Notes: generated from the letters alone by a model not told the origin. 64,000 bases of DNA from Microbispora hainanensis (GCF_036186745.1 NZ_CP108086.1:4526001-4590000), one strand, 5' to 3'. Shown: positions 30,017 to 38,089, numbered from the stretch's first letter. Program-made: numbers and translations.

Positions 30017-31039
30017 ATGTCGGACGTCGTGGTTCCTGAGGGTGGTTTCTGGCCGGCGCCCGAGATCCCGCAGCCCAACATCTACCCGATGGAGTGGCGG
30101 GTGGAGACCGAGAAGCTCGCGGCCATCTACGAGAAGTCCAAGCGTATGGTCTGGAACCCCGCCGACCTGCCGTGGGACGCGCTCGACCCGCGGGACTTCA
30201 CGGCCGAGCAACGGCTGGGGATCATGTACTGGTTCTCCGTGCTGGCCAACTTCGACGCCTCGGGCCCGGCCGTCTTCGCCCGCGCCACGATCCAGGCGTT
30301 CGAGAAGCACGAGGAGGATCCCGTCCGCAAGTGTTTCTTCTCGATCACGCGCGACGAGATGAACCACGAGGAGTGCTGCCAGCGGTCCATCGCCCGGCTG
30401 TGGCCCGGCGGCCCGCTCGACTGGCAGCCCTCCACCGACCTGGAGCGGGCGGCGCACAACAACATCGGCTGGCTTTATCACAACGGCGGGCGCTACTGGA
30501 ACGGCTACAACACGGCCGTGGGCAAGTATTCGCTCGCCGTGCTGTTCACGAGCTTCATGATGGGGGAGATGGCGGCCTCGACGCTGTTCCGGGGCATGGC
30601 CTCCGGCACCGAGCACCCCCTGTTCTCGGAGATGTTCCACAAGATCGGCCGGGACGAGTCGCGGCACCTCCAGATCTGCATGACGATCCTGGAGAACGAG
30701 TGGCCCGGGCTCACCGACGACGTACGCGGCCTGATCACCCGTCAGTTGCGTGCCGGGTTCGTGTTCCTGTCGATGATCCTGTGGGAGCCGCCGGAGGGCT
30801 TCTGGGAGCTCCCGCCGTACTTCCTGCACAACCACCGCGTGCTGATGGACCACGCGCGGGAGGGCGGCCTCGGCGTGCTGTCGTACGACGAGCAGGCCGA
30901 CAACTGGCGCGTGGCGATGGCCCGTGTGCGCGCGATCGTCGAGCGGTGGGGGATCGAGTTCCCCGCGATCCCCGAGCTCGACATCGACGGCGTGAACGTC
31001 GACGTGATCGACCCTGAGGACATCATCCCGGTGTTCTGA
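30017..31039 (+). CDS. R2-like ferritin-fold di-iron protein of unknown function
   Basis: The 340-residue protein has two E-x-x-H type metal motifs, RDEMNHEECCQR (E114, H117) and GRDESRHLQ (E214, H217), in long helices such as LGIMYWFSVLANFDASGPAV and EMAASTLFRGMASG. This is the pattern of carboxylate-bridged di-iron oxygenases or R2-type proteins; I do not recognise the exact family. Additional acidic ligands would lie near residues 75-90 and 180. ATG 30017 has GTGAGG upstream. GTGTGAC (29939-29945) and GTCACAC (29990-29996) form an inverted repeat in the upstream region. It stands alone, with no visible reductase partner. Confidence 0.75.
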   Translation: MSDVVVPEGGFWPAPEIPQPNIYPMEWRVETEKLAAIYEKSKRMVWNPADLPWDALDPRDFTAEQRLGIMYWFSVLANFDASGPAVFARATIQAFEKHEEDPVRKCFFSITRDEMNHEECCQRSIARLWPGGPLDWQPSTDLERAAHNNIGWLYHNGGRYWNGYNTAVGKYSLAVLFTSFMMGEMAASTLFRGMASGTEHPLFSEMFHKIGRDESRHLQICMTILENEWPGLTDDVRGLITRQLRAGFVFLSMILWEPPEGFWELPPYFLHNHRVLMDHAREGGLGVLSYDEQADNWRVAMARVRAIVERWGIEFPAIPELDIDGVNVDVIDPEDIIPVF

Positions 31040-31418
31040 CTCCTGGACGAGTGATTCCGATCGGTGATGAAGGCGCCCAGGAGCTCGTTCGGCAGGGCGT
31101 CTCCATTGCGACGTGACGGCGACGGTCCGGCCTGGACGCCGGAGACGACGAGCAGCGTGATGGAGTCGCCGGCCAGGCCCGCGCTCCCGGAAGAGGTGCA
31201 CGTCCAGCAGGGATGCGTTCCGGCGGTGCGGCTCTCAGGCCACGAAGGCGATGGCGGCGACGACGCGCGGATCGCCCACCGTCTGGGCGGGCAGGGTGTC
31301 GCTCTCGCAGCGGGAAGTCTGTCCGGACATGTCGCGCTTTCATCGCACCTGGCCTCGTGCTGGGCCATCTGGATTCGACGTCAAGCGCGAATTGCGGGCG
31401 GGGCATACGCTGTTGCAT
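31040..31418. other. gap without a convincing gene
   Basis: All six frames were read. Short frames exist (for example a minus-strand 31-codon frame from about 31330 to 31240), but none has a ribosome binding site plus a sensible protein. The last 20 bases hold the promoter of the XRE-cupin gene. Composition is mixed, and decayed gene sequence is possible. Confidence 0.45.
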
Positions 31419-31427
31419 ATGACGCAA
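31406..31427 (+). promoter_or_regulatory. leaderless promoter and TTGC-N7-GCAA operator of the XRE gene
   Basis: TACGCT (31406-31411) stands 7 bases before ATG 31419. The dyad TTGC-ATATGAC-GCAA (31413-31427) covers the start codon. The same dyad pattern occurs before the downstream methyltransferase gene at 32089-32103, suggesting binding by the XRE protein. Confidence 0.55.
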
Positions 31428-32024
31428 GAAGACGGAGCGCTGGACAGCCTCGTACGCAAACGGATCCGCGCACTGCGCGTCGCACAGGGCTGGTCGCTGG
31501 AAGAACTGGCCACCCGCGCCAACCTCAGCCAGTCCTCGCTGAGCCGGATCGAGAACGGACAACGCCGCCTCGCCCTGGACCAGCTCGTCACCCTCGCCCG
31601 CGCCCTGGACACCACACTCGACCAGCTCGTGGAGAACGCCGCCGACGACGTCGTCATCAGCCCGATGATCGACGGCGCCCACGGTCTGATGCGCTGGCCC
31701 ATAAAGGGCGACCCCGGCATGAGCGTCATGCGTCAGCGCATGACCGAGCCTCCGCCCGGCAATCCCGCCCGCATGCGCGCCCACCCCGGCCGCGAATGGC
31801 TCGTCGTGCTTTCCGGCACCGCGATCCTCATGCTCGGCCACCGCCGGTTCCGCATCGAGACCAACCAGGCCGCCGAGTTCCCGACCATGATGCCGCACGC
31901 GATCGGAGCCGAGGGCGGCCCGTGCGAGATCATGGGCATCTTCGACCGCGACGCTCGTCGGGGCCACCGGCGCGTCGCGGGCGAGACCGGCGAGTGCGAC
32001 GGCGCGCAGGGCCCCTGCGAGTAG
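31419..32024 (+). CDS. XRE-family regulator with cupin sensor domain
   Basis: The 201-residue protein has an N-terminal HTH (VRKRIRALRVAQGWSLEELA, then NLSQSSLSRIENGQRRLALDQL) and a C-terminal cupin barrel (REWLVVLSGTAILMLGHRRF, and PTMMPHAIGAEGGPCEIMGI). Such regulators bind small ligands in the cupin and often repress a neighbouring enzyme gene. Only some metal-binding histidines of cupins are present. ATG 31419 lacks a ribosome binding site and fits a leaderless start. The methyltransferase gene begins 120 bases downstream on the same strand and shares the operator pattern. Confidence 0.9.
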   Translation: MTQEDGALDSLVRKRIRALRVAQGWSLEELATRANLSQSSLSRIENGQRRLALDQLVTLARALDTTLDQLVENAADDVVISPMIDGAHGLMRWPIKGDPGMSVMRQRMTEPPPGNPARMRAHPGREWLVVLSGTAILMLGHRRFRIETNQAAEFPTMMPHAIGAEGGPCEIMGIFDRDARRGHRRVAGETGECDGAQGPCE

Positions 32025-32088
32025 CACCCTCGCGAGTACGGGTTGCCCCGCCACATTTGCGCGGCGGGCAGCACACCGAGCCACCTTG

Positions 32089-32144
32089 TTGCGTTTCTCG
32101 CAAGGAGTCATGCCGTAGGCGCATGGGCTGCTTACGGTGATGTC
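32089..32144 (+). promoter_or_regulatory. methyltransferase promoter with TTGC-N7-GCAA dyad
   Basis: TTGC-GTTTCTC-GCAA (32089-32103) is followed by TACGGT (32133-32138), which lies 6 bases before ATG 32145. The dyad sits at about -50 relative to a leaderless start, whereas in the XRE gene it covers the start. Confidence 0.55.
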
Positions 32145-33065
32145 ATGACCCCAGCGCACGAGCACACCCCGCACCACGGCGGCTCGCACGGCCGCCACCA
32201 GGAGCACGACGACAGCGGCCAGGCGGAGATCCTCGACCTCGACGCCGAGGTCCTCGCCGAGCACATCGCATCCATCACCGCCTGGCTGCCGCTGAAGGTC
32301 GAGCCGCGCCAGGTCGTGGACCTGGGCTGCGGCACCGGCGCGGGCACCTTCGCGCTCCTCGAAGGCTTCCCAGAGGCGCACGTCACCGCGGTCGACGCCT
32401 CCGTCGGTCACCTGCGGCTCCTGCGTGAGAAGGCATGCGCCCGCGGCGTCTCGGACCGGGTGCGCACCGTGCAGGCCGACCTCGACACCAGCCGCTGGCC
32501 CGACCTCGGCACACCGGACCTGGTGTGGGCCTCCGCGTCCATGCATCACATGGCCCATCCCGACCGCGCACTGCGGAGCGTCTACGAACTTCTAGCGCCG
32601 GGCGGGCTGTTCGCCGTCGTGGAGCTGGACGGCCTCCCCCGCTTCCTGCCCGCCGACGCCCCCGAAGGCCGGCCGGGGCTCGAGGACCGCGTCCACAGAG
32701 CGACCGACGGCTTCCACGCTGAACACGTCCCGCATCGCGGCGCCGACTGGGGGCCGATGCTGGCCGCCGCCGGCTTCACCGTCGAGGCCGAGCGCACCAT
32801 CACCGTCGACATCGAGGGCGACATCGAGGGCGACATCGAGGGCGACATCGAGGGCGACATCGAGAGCGACCGCGGCGAGGCCATCGGCCGCTACGCCCAC
32901 CGCAGCCTGCAACGCCTCCGCGGCGCCGCCGCGCCCGCACTCGGCCCTGAGGACCTCGCCGCCCTCGACGAACTCCTGGACACCGACAGCCCGCACAGCA
33001 TCCTGCGCCACGACGACCTCGCCGTACGCACCGAGCGCACCGTCTGGGCCGCCCGCCGCACCTGA
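32145..33065 (+). CDS. class I SAM methyltransferase with His-rich N-terminus
   Basis: The 306-residue protein has motif I VVDLGCGTGAGTFALLEGFP near residue 59, motif II VTAVDAS, motif III VRTVQADLDTSRWP and post-motif SASMHHMAHPDRALRSVYEL. The first 25 residues contain nine histidines (HEHTPHHGG, HGRHQEHD), possibly metal-binding. Residues of about 222-241 are an in-frame (DIEG)n repeat encoded by a 12-bp tandem repeat. The acceptor substrate is unknown. It follows the XRE-cupin gene and is probably controlled by it. Confidence 0.88.
   Translation: MTPAHEHTPHHGGSHGRHQEHDDSGQAEILDLDAEVLAEHIASITAWLPLKVEPRQVVDLGCGTGAGTFALLEGFPEAHVTAVDASVGHLRLLREKACARGVSDRVRTVQADLDTSRWPDLGTPDLVWASASMHHMAHPDRALRSVYELLAPGGLFAVVELDGLPRFLPADAPEGRPGLEDRVHRATDGFHAEHVPHRGADWGPMLAAAGFTVEAERTITVDIEGDIEGDIEGDIEGDIESDRGEAIGRYAHRSLQRLRGAAAPALGPEDLAALDELLDTDSPHSILRHDDLAVRTERTVWAARRT
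32808..32867. repeat. 12-bp tandem repeat in the methyltransferase gene
   Basis: Five contiguous units of GACATCGAGGGC (the last is a one-base variant) encode DIEG four times and DIES once. Copy number can change by slippage without breaking the reading frame. Confidence 0.95.
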
Positions 33066-33127
33066 CCCTGGGCTCCCCGGTCGCCTGCCGGGCGGCAAGC
33101 GCGCCCAACCTTTCGGAACCACTCGTC

Positions 33128-34012
33128 CTAGCGGACGGCGGAACGCAGGGCCGCGATCAGCGCGACGACGGCGGGATGGCCGCCGGCGCCCCGGCGGAAG
33201 GCCACGCGGGTGCGGCGGCGCATCGACAGCGCGGTCAGCGTGACGCCGTCGGGCGGGTCGGCGGCGCCCAGCTCCGGCACGAGCGCCACGCCCTGCCCGA
33301 CGGCGACCATCGCCAGGACCGTGGCGAAGTCGTCGATGTGGTGGCGTACGCGTGGGGAGAAGCCGGCCGCCTGGCAGGCGCGCACGGTCATCGTGTGGCA
33401 GAGGGTGCCCGGCGTCGAGACGATCCACGGCGCGTCTCGGCAGGTGAGGAGCGTGGCCGCGTCCCCCTCCCCGCCGGCGGGGCGGACGGTGGCCAGATAC
33501 ATCGGTTCGTCGAGAAGGGGGACGGCGTCCAGGGCGAGATCGGGCTCGGCCGGGACGAAGTCGTACTCATGGACCAGCGCCACGTCGAGCTCGCCGGCGC
33601 GCAGGCGCGGCGCGACCTCGGCCGGGTCCACCTCGTCCACCATCGGGTCGAGGCCCGGATGGCTGCGGGCGAGCGCCGCCAGGGCCGAGGGGAGGATGGC
33701 GCGGGTCGCAGTGGGAAAGGCGCCGATCCGCACGGTCCCGGATAAGTCCCCCTTGGCCGCGGCGAGCTCCGCCGCCGCCTGCTCCAGCCGTTCGAGCACG
33801 GCCTCCGCGTGCCGTACGAGTGTCACCCCGGCGGGGGTGAGCGCGACCCGGCGTCCGGTGCGTTCCAGCAGGGCGACCCCCGCCTCGCGCTCCAGCGCGG
33901 CGAGCTGCTGGGAGACGGCCGAGGGAGTGAACGTCAGCGCCTCGGCCACCGCGGCGATCGTGCCCCGGTAGGCGAGCTCGCGGAGCAGGCGCAGCCTGCG
34001 GACGTCGAGCAT
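33128..34012 (-). CDS. LysR-family transcriptional regulator
   Basis: The 294-residue protein has the LysR N-terminal HTH (LRLLRELAYRGTIAAVAEAL, then FTPSAVSQQLAALEREAGVA and LLERTGRRVALTPAG) and a periplasmic-binding-like effector domain starting near residue 90 (GTVRIGAFPTATRAILPSAL). It is divergent from the DapA-like lyase gene, the usual arrangement in which LysR activates its neighbour and represses itself. In the 97-base gap, TTTC-GACA-GAAA (near 34055) is a dyad that fits a T-N11-A LysR box only loosely. Confidence 0.92.
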   Translation of the reverse strand: MLDVRRLRLLRELAYRGTIAAVAEALTFTPSAVSQQLAALEREAGVALLERTGRRVALTPAGVTLVRHAEAVLERLEQAAAELAAAKGDLSGTVRIGAFPTATRAILPSALAALARSHPGLDPMVDEVDPAEVAPRLRAGELDVALVHEYDFVPAEPDLALDAVPLLDEPMYLATVRPAGGEGDAATLLTCRDAPWIVSTPGTLCHTMTVRACQAAGFSPRVRHHIDDFATVLAMVAVGQGVALVPELGAADPPDGVTLTALSMRRRTRVAFRRGAGGHPAVVALIAALRSAVR

Positions 34013-34109
34013 CAGCGCGGGAAGTGGACGTCGAGCATCGGCTCAGCTTAACGGTTTCGACAGAAAGGCGAACTGGACCTACATGCTCTGCCGCCGGAAG
34101 GATCGCGGC

Positions 34110-34976
34110 ATGACTCTTTCCGGCATCCATGTCCCGCTGATCACCCCGTTCGCCGAGAACGGCGAGATCGCCTTCGACGCGCTCGAAGACCTGGCCCGCG
34201 GCGTGCTCGACGACGGTGCGTCCGGGCTCGTCGCGCTCGGCACCACCGCGGAGGTCGCCACGCTGACCGAGCAGGAGCGGCGCGCGGTCATCGAGCTGTG
34301 CGGCCGGGTCTGCCGTGAGCGGGGCGCCACGCTCACCGTCGGCGCTGGCTCGGCCGACACGCGGAGCACGGCCGAGGCGCTGCGCGCGCTCAAGGGGGAG
34401 GCCGACGCGGCGCTGGTGACGGTTCCCGCGTTCGTCCGCCCATCCGAGGCCGGTGTGCTCGCCCACTTCGCCGCGCTGGCCGAGCAGACCCCGGTGCCGC
34501 TGGTCGTCTACAACATCCCCTATCGCACCGGGCAGACGGTGGGCGCGGCCACGCTGCGGCGGCTGGGCGAGCTGCCCATGGTGGCCGGGGTGAAGCACGC
34601 CGTCGGCGGCGTCGACCTCGACACGGTCGCCCTGCTCGCCGACCCGCCGGAGGACTTCGCGGTGCTCGCCGGGGACGACCCGTTCCTGTCCGCGCTGCTC
34701 GCCCTGGGCGCCTCCGGTGGCATCCTCGCCTCCGCCCACCTGCGCACCGGTGAGTTCGCCGCGCTCTTCCAGGCGTGGCGGGCCGGGGACGTCGAGCACG
34801 CCCGCGCCCTCGGGCACCGGCTGTCGCTCATGTCGGCGGCCATGTTCGCCGAGCCCAACCCCACCGTGCTGAAGGGCGTCCTGCACGCCCAGGGCCACAT
34901 TCCCACCGCCGCCGTACGGCTCCCGCTCGTCCCGGCGAGCGCGACGTCCGTCGAGGCGGCCCTACGGACGGTGTGA
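34110..34976 (+). CDS. DapA/NAL-family aldolase (lyase paralogue)
   Basis: The 288-residue protein is a class I aldolase of the dihydrodipicolinate synthase superfamily. The Schiff-base lysine is K162 in AGVKHAVGG, the catalytic tyrosine is Y134 in VVYNIPYRTG, and GLVALGTTAEVATLTEQER corresponds to the GTTGE loop with TAE. The main dapA is at 48017, so this paralogue may use another substrate or supply extra lysine flux; its divergent LysR suggests inducible use. ATG 34110 has GGAAGG upstream. Confidence 0.88.
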   Translation: MTLSGIHVPLITPFAENGEIAFDALEDLARGVLDDGASGLVALGTTAEVATLTEQERRAVIELCGRVCRERGATLTVGAGSADTRSTAEALRALKGEADAALVTVPAFVRPSEAGVLAHFAALAEQTPVPLVVYNIPYRTGQTVGAATLRRLGELPMVAGVKHAVGGVDLDTVALLADPPEDFAVLAGDDPFLSALLALGASGGILASAHLRTGEFAALFQAWRAGDVEHARALGHRLSLMSAAMFAEPNPTVLKGVLHAQGHIPTAAVRLPLVPASATSVEAALRTV

Positions 34977-34999
34977 CCCGGTGTGACGTGGTGTGACCT

Positions 35000-35041
35000 T
35001 TGCGGATAATCCGCAAGCGGACGAATTGGTAGCCTGGACGC
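35000..35041 (+). promoter_or_regulatory. MarR operator and leaderless promoter
   Basis: TTGCGGATAATCCGCAA (35000-35016) is a perfect 17-bp palindrome, typical of MarR operators. TAGCCT (35030-35035) lies 6 bases before ATG 35042, so the palindrome centres near -34 of a leaderless transcript. Autoregulation is likely. Confidence 0.7.
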
Positions 35042-35527
35042 ATGACCGCCATGGCGCCCTCACGTGACGAGCCCGACCTGTCCTTCCTGCTCGACCACAC
35101 CAGCCACGTGCTGCGAACGCGGATGGCGGCGGCCCTCGCCGAGATCGGCCTGACGGCGCGCATGCACTGCGTGCTCGTCCACGCGCTGCAGGAGGAGCGT
35201 ACGCAGATCCAGCTCGCCGAGCTGGGCGACATGGACAAGACCACGATGGTGGTCACCCTCGACGCCCTGGAGCAGGCCGGTCTCGCCGAGCGCCGGCCGT
35301 CCAGCACCGACCGGCGGGCCCGGATCGTCGCGGTCACGGAGAAGGGGGCGCAGGTGGCCAAGCGGAGCCAGGAGATCGTCGACAGGGTCCACCGGGACGC
35401 CCTCGCGTCGCTGCCCGAGGAGGAGGCGGAGGTGCTCGTGCGCGCGCTCAACCGGCTGGTCACGGGGCACCTGGCGACCGCGGTGGAGGCGCCGCAACCG
35501 GTGAGGCGGGCGCGCCAGCGCGGGTGA
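35042..35527 (+). CDS. MarR-family transcriptional regulator
   Basis: The 161-residue protein has the MarR winged helix: FLLDHTSHVLRTRMAAALAE, then QIQLAELGDMDKTTMVVTLD and ALEQAGLAERRPSSTDRRAR (the wing). Such proteins release their operator on binding phenolic drugs or oxidants. The perfect palindrome at its own promoter and the MFS efflux gene 76 bases downstream on the same strand make a classic sensor-pump pair. No ribosome binding site precedes the ATG. Confidence 0.93.
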   Translation: MTAMAPSRDEPDLSFLLDHTSHVLRTRMAAALAEIGLTARMHCVLVHALQEERTQIQLAELGDMDKTTMVVTLDALEQAGLAERRPSSTDRRARIVAVTEKGAQVAKRSQEIVDRVHRDALASLPEEEAEVLVRALNRLVTGHLATAVEAPQPVRRARQRG

Positions 35528-35576
35528 CCGGTCCGTTAGGGATCGTCTACAACAAAACTATCTGCTACGGTTCTTT

Positions 35577-35593
35577 CTGTTCCTCATGAACAG
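35577..35593 (+). promoter_or_regulatory. dyad overlapping the efflux gene ribosome binding site
   Basis: CTGTTC-CTCAT-GAACAG has perfect 6-bp arms and ends within AGGAGG, the ribosome binding site of the MFS gene. It could sequester that site or serve as an operator. An upstream CTACAAC/TATCTG stretch may hold a separate promoter. Confidence 0.4.
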
Positions 35594-35603
35594 GAGGCGA
35601 CCC

Positions 35604-37034
35604 ATGTCGCGGATATCCCGATCCCGTCTGCTCGTGCTGGGCGTGCTGTCCGCCACGATGCTGATGACGGTGCTCGACGGCAGCATCGTTACCGTGGCCA
35701 TGCCCGCCATCCAGCGGGACCTCGGCTTCGCGCCCGCCGAGCTGAGCTGGACCGTCAACGCCTACCTCATCGCGTTCGGCGGACTGCTCCTGCTGGCCGG
35801 TCGGCTGGGCGACCTGATCGGCCGCCGGACCATGTTCCTGGCGGGCAACGCCGTCTTCGCCGCCGCGTCCCTGCTCGCCGGAGCCGCCGGCAGCCCGGGG
35901 ATGCTGATCGGCGCCCGCTTCCTCCAGGGCGTCGGCAGCGCCATGGCCTCGGCGGTCGTGCTCGGCATCCTGGTGACGACGTTCACGGACGCGGGGGAGC
36001 GGGCGAAGGCCATCGGCGTCTTCAGCTTCACCGGCGCCGCCGGGGCGTCGCTGGGCGCGGTGCTCGGCGGAGTCCTCACCGACGCGCTGGGCTGGAACTA
36101 CATCTTCCTGATCAACGTGCCGATCGGCGTGGTCACGATCGTGCTGGCGCTCCGGGCGCTGCCGGCCGACCGGGGGCTCGGCCTGGCGGCCGGCGCGGAC
36201 GCCCTGGGCGCCCTGCTGGTCACGGCCGGTCTCATGCTGGGCATCTACGCCGTGGTCCAGATCGAGCGGTATGGCCCGCGCTCCCTGTGGTTCGGTGTGA
36301 TGGCGCTCGTGCTGCTGGCCGCGTTCCTCGTCCGGCAGGCCACCGCCCGCACCCCGCTCATGCCGCTGCGGATCCTCCGCTCACGCGCCGTCGCCGGGGC
36401 CAACCTCGTGCAGGTGCTGACCGTGGGCGCGATGTTCGCCTTCCAGGTCATCGTCGCGCTGTTCCTGCAGCATGTGCTCCGCTATGACGCGTTCGGCACC
36501 GGGCTGGCCATGCTTCCGGCGGCGGTGTCCATCGCGGGGGTGTCGCTGTTCGCGTCCCCTCGCCTGAGCACCCGCTTCGGCGCGCGTGCCGTACTGCTGG
36601 GCGGCCTGGTGCTGCTGATCGGTGCGATGGCCTGGCTCGCCCGCGTCCCTGTCGACGCGCATTACGTGACCGATCTGCTTCCCGTGATGGTGCTCATCAT
36701 GGGCGCCGGGCTGGTGCTTCCGGCGCTGACCGCGCTCGGCATGTCCGACGCCCGCCCCGACGACGCGGGCCTGGTCTCGGGGTTCTTCAACACGACCCAG
36801 CAGGTCGGCATGGCCGCCGGCGTCGCCCTGCTGTCCACGCTCGCCGCCTCCCGTACGGACGGGCTGCTGGCGGGCGGGGCGAGCGAGGCGGTCGCGCTGA
36901 CCGGCGGCTACCGGCTGGCCTTCACGGTCTCCCTCGCCCTGCTGGTCGGCGCCTTCGTGGTCGCGTACGTGGTCCTGCGGCGGCCCGGGGCGGACGTGGA
37001 GCAGGCGGCGGAGCTCCAGCCCGAGGGAGTCTGA
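35604..37034 (+). CDS. MFS drug efflux transporter, DHA2 (14-TM) type
   Basis: The product (about 476 residues from ATG 35604) has 14 predicted helices and the DHA2 motifs: TVLDGSIVTVAMPAIQRDLG in TM1 (motif D1), GRLGDLIGRRTMF (motif A), and GAAGASLGAVLGGVLTDALG in TM5 (motif C, antiporter signature). It probably exports hydrophobic drugs with proton antiport. ATG 35604 follows AGGAGG at 7 bases; ATG 35586 is less likely. The upstream MarR gene is the probable regulator. Confidence 0.92.
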   Translation: MSRISRSRLLVLGVLSATMLMTVLDGSIVTVAMPAIQRDLGFAPAELSWTVNAYLIAFGGLLLLAGRLGDLIGRRTMFLAGNAVFAAASLLAGAAGSPGMLIGARFLQGVGSAMASAVVLGILVTTFTDAGERAKAIGVFSFTGAAGASLGAVLGGVLTDALGWNYIFLINVPIGVVTIVLALRALPADRGLGLAAGADALGALLVTAGLMLGIYAVVQIERYGPRSLWFGVMALVLLAAFLVRQATARTPLMPLRILRSRAVAGANLVQVLTVGAMFAFQVIVALFLQHVLRYDAFGTGLAMLPAAVSIAGVSLFASPRLSTRFGARAVLLGGLVLLIGAMAWLARVPVDAHYVTDLLPVMVLIMGAGLVLPALTALGMSDARPDDAGLVSGFFNTTQQVGMAAGVALLSTLAASRTDGLLAGGASEAVALTGGYRLAFTVSLALLVGAFVVAYVVLRRPGADVEQAAELQPEGV

Positions 37035-37400
37035 GGACCGCCCCGCCCCCGGGGCGCTGTGGCTCCGACACCGTGGCTCCAACACTGTGTGGTCAGACAC
37101 TGTGGCTCCAACGCTGTGGCTTTGAAGCTGAGACTCCAAAGTTGTGACTCCAGCCAATGGGCGTCCGGCTGTCACCGGCCGGAGGCGGTGCGGCGTCCTC
37201 TCACGTGCGACCAGTGTTCCCGGAGGCAACGATGGGCGTCCCCTCGCAGGCCATGCGCGCGCCCTGGGCGCGGGTGACCACCCGCGCCCGCCTCCGGCAC
37301 TGGTTCGCCCGGCCGGTGAGTGACGGTGACCGCGCCCCCGTGCGACCGGCTTCCGTACGGCGGCGCCTTCGTCGCCGGTCCGTCCCCCGACCACGGAGCC
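37035..37400. repeat. gap with degenerate GTGGCTCCAACACT-like repeats
   Basis: From 37060 to 37165, variants of ACTGTGGCTCCAACACTGTG recur about five times with substitutions (GTGGCTCC, GTGGTCAG, GTGGCTTTG, GAGACTCC, GTGACTCC). The remaining 230 bases hold no convincing gene. The region follows the MFS gene and contains no clear terminator. Confidence 0.65.
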
Positions 37401-37610
37401 ATGGTGGATTCCCAGACCGTTCTCGTCCTCGCCGGGGCCTTCTTCGGCGTCTGGCTCGTCTTCGATTACATACGCAACTACCTGTCGAAATGCCCCAAGT
37501 GCAAGGGAAGCGGCACACTCAAGGCCACCTGGTGGTCGGGGCGCTACCGGCCCTGCCCGCGCTGCGGCCGTAAGGGAGAGGTCCCGCACGCCTTCGGCCC
37601 CAAGAGCTGA
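37401..37610 (+). CDS. small membrane-anchored zinc-ribbon protein
   Basis: The 69-residue protein has one N-terminal hydrophobic helix (TVLVLAGAFFGVWLVFDYIR) and then a DnaJ-like zinc ribbon with CPKCKGSGTL and CPRCGRKGEV (two C-x-x-C pairs). This makes it a likely membrane-tethered zinc protein with the ribbon in the cytosol. GGAG lies upstream of ATG 37401; GTG 37404 is an alternative. Its function is unknown. It precedes the ClpX-type zinc-finger gene, from which it is separated by two operator-like repeats. Confidence 0.75.
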   Translation: MVDSQTVLVLAGAFFGVWLVFDYIRNYLSKCPKCKGSGTLKATWWSGRYRPCPRCGRKGEVPHAFGPKS

Positions 37611-37644
37611 GCCGGCGGCGCGGCCGCTTTCCGGGTGATCGGTT

Positions 37645-37700
37645 GTCAGGCTGATCCTGACGGTGTAGCTTTTGGCCGTGCACGTCAGGAACAACCTGAC
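37645..37700 (+). promoter_or_regulatory. two identical GTCAGG-N5-CCTGAC operators flanking a promoter
   Basis: GTCAGG-CTGAT-CCTGAC (37645-37661) and GTCAGG-AACAA-CCTGAC (37684-37700) have identical perfect arms, with centres 39 bases apart. TAGCTT (37665-37670) between them looks like a -10 box, so the sites would lie at about -24 and +15 of the transcript. This is a strong sign of binding by a dimeric regulator. Confidence 0.75.
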
Positions 37701-37723
37701 AGCTCACCCCCCTTGGAGGCGTC

Positions 37724-38089
37724 GTGCCTGTTCCTTCCCTGGCGGACCAGGACATCCGCTGCTCGTTCTGTTCCAAGCCGAAGACCGCCGTAGCCAAGGT
37801 GATCGCCGGTGCCGGCGTCTACATCTGCAACGAGTGCGTCGGGCTCTGCGCCGAGATCCTGGCGGCCCAGTCCATCGAGGCTCCGGAGATCCCGTACACC
37901 GAGAGCATGACCGACGAGCAGATCCTGGAGTTCCTTCCGCGGATCGCCGAGGTCGGCGCGCAGGTCGAGGACAACCTGAAGGTCTGGGTCCAGCGGGCGC
38001 GCGACCGGGGCGTCACCTGGGCCAGGATCGGGGCCGCGCTCGGCATGACCCGGCAGTCCGCCTGGGGCCGGTTCTCCGGCGAGGAATGA
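37724..38089 (+). CDS. ClpX-type C4 zinc finger fused to a helix-turn-helix
   Basis: The 121-residue protein has an N-terminal ClpX-like zinc-binding domain (IRCSFCSKPKTAVAKVIAGA, then VYICNECVGLCAEIL: four cysteines in two C-x-x-C pairs) but no AAA+ domain. Residues 60-121 are helical and end in an HTH-like VTWARIGAALGMTRQSAWGR. The ClpX zinc domain dimerises and binds adaptors or substrates; here it may dimerise a DNA-binding protein. GTG 37724 follows TTGGAGG. The twin operators directly upstream suggest it regulates itself. Confidence 0.85.
   Translation: MPVPSLADQDIRCSFCSKPKTAVAKVIAGAGVYICNECVGLCAEILAAQSIEAPEIPYTESMTDEQILEFLPRIAEVGAQVEDNLKVWVQRARDRGVTWARIGAALGMTRQSAWGRFSGEE

Noticed and set aside
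31235..31335. Minus-strand 31-codon frame ending in DPRVVAAIAFVA
   Set aside because: It reads like a protein C-terminus and has an ATG, but lacks a ribosome binding site, and no family could be recognised. Too short to call.
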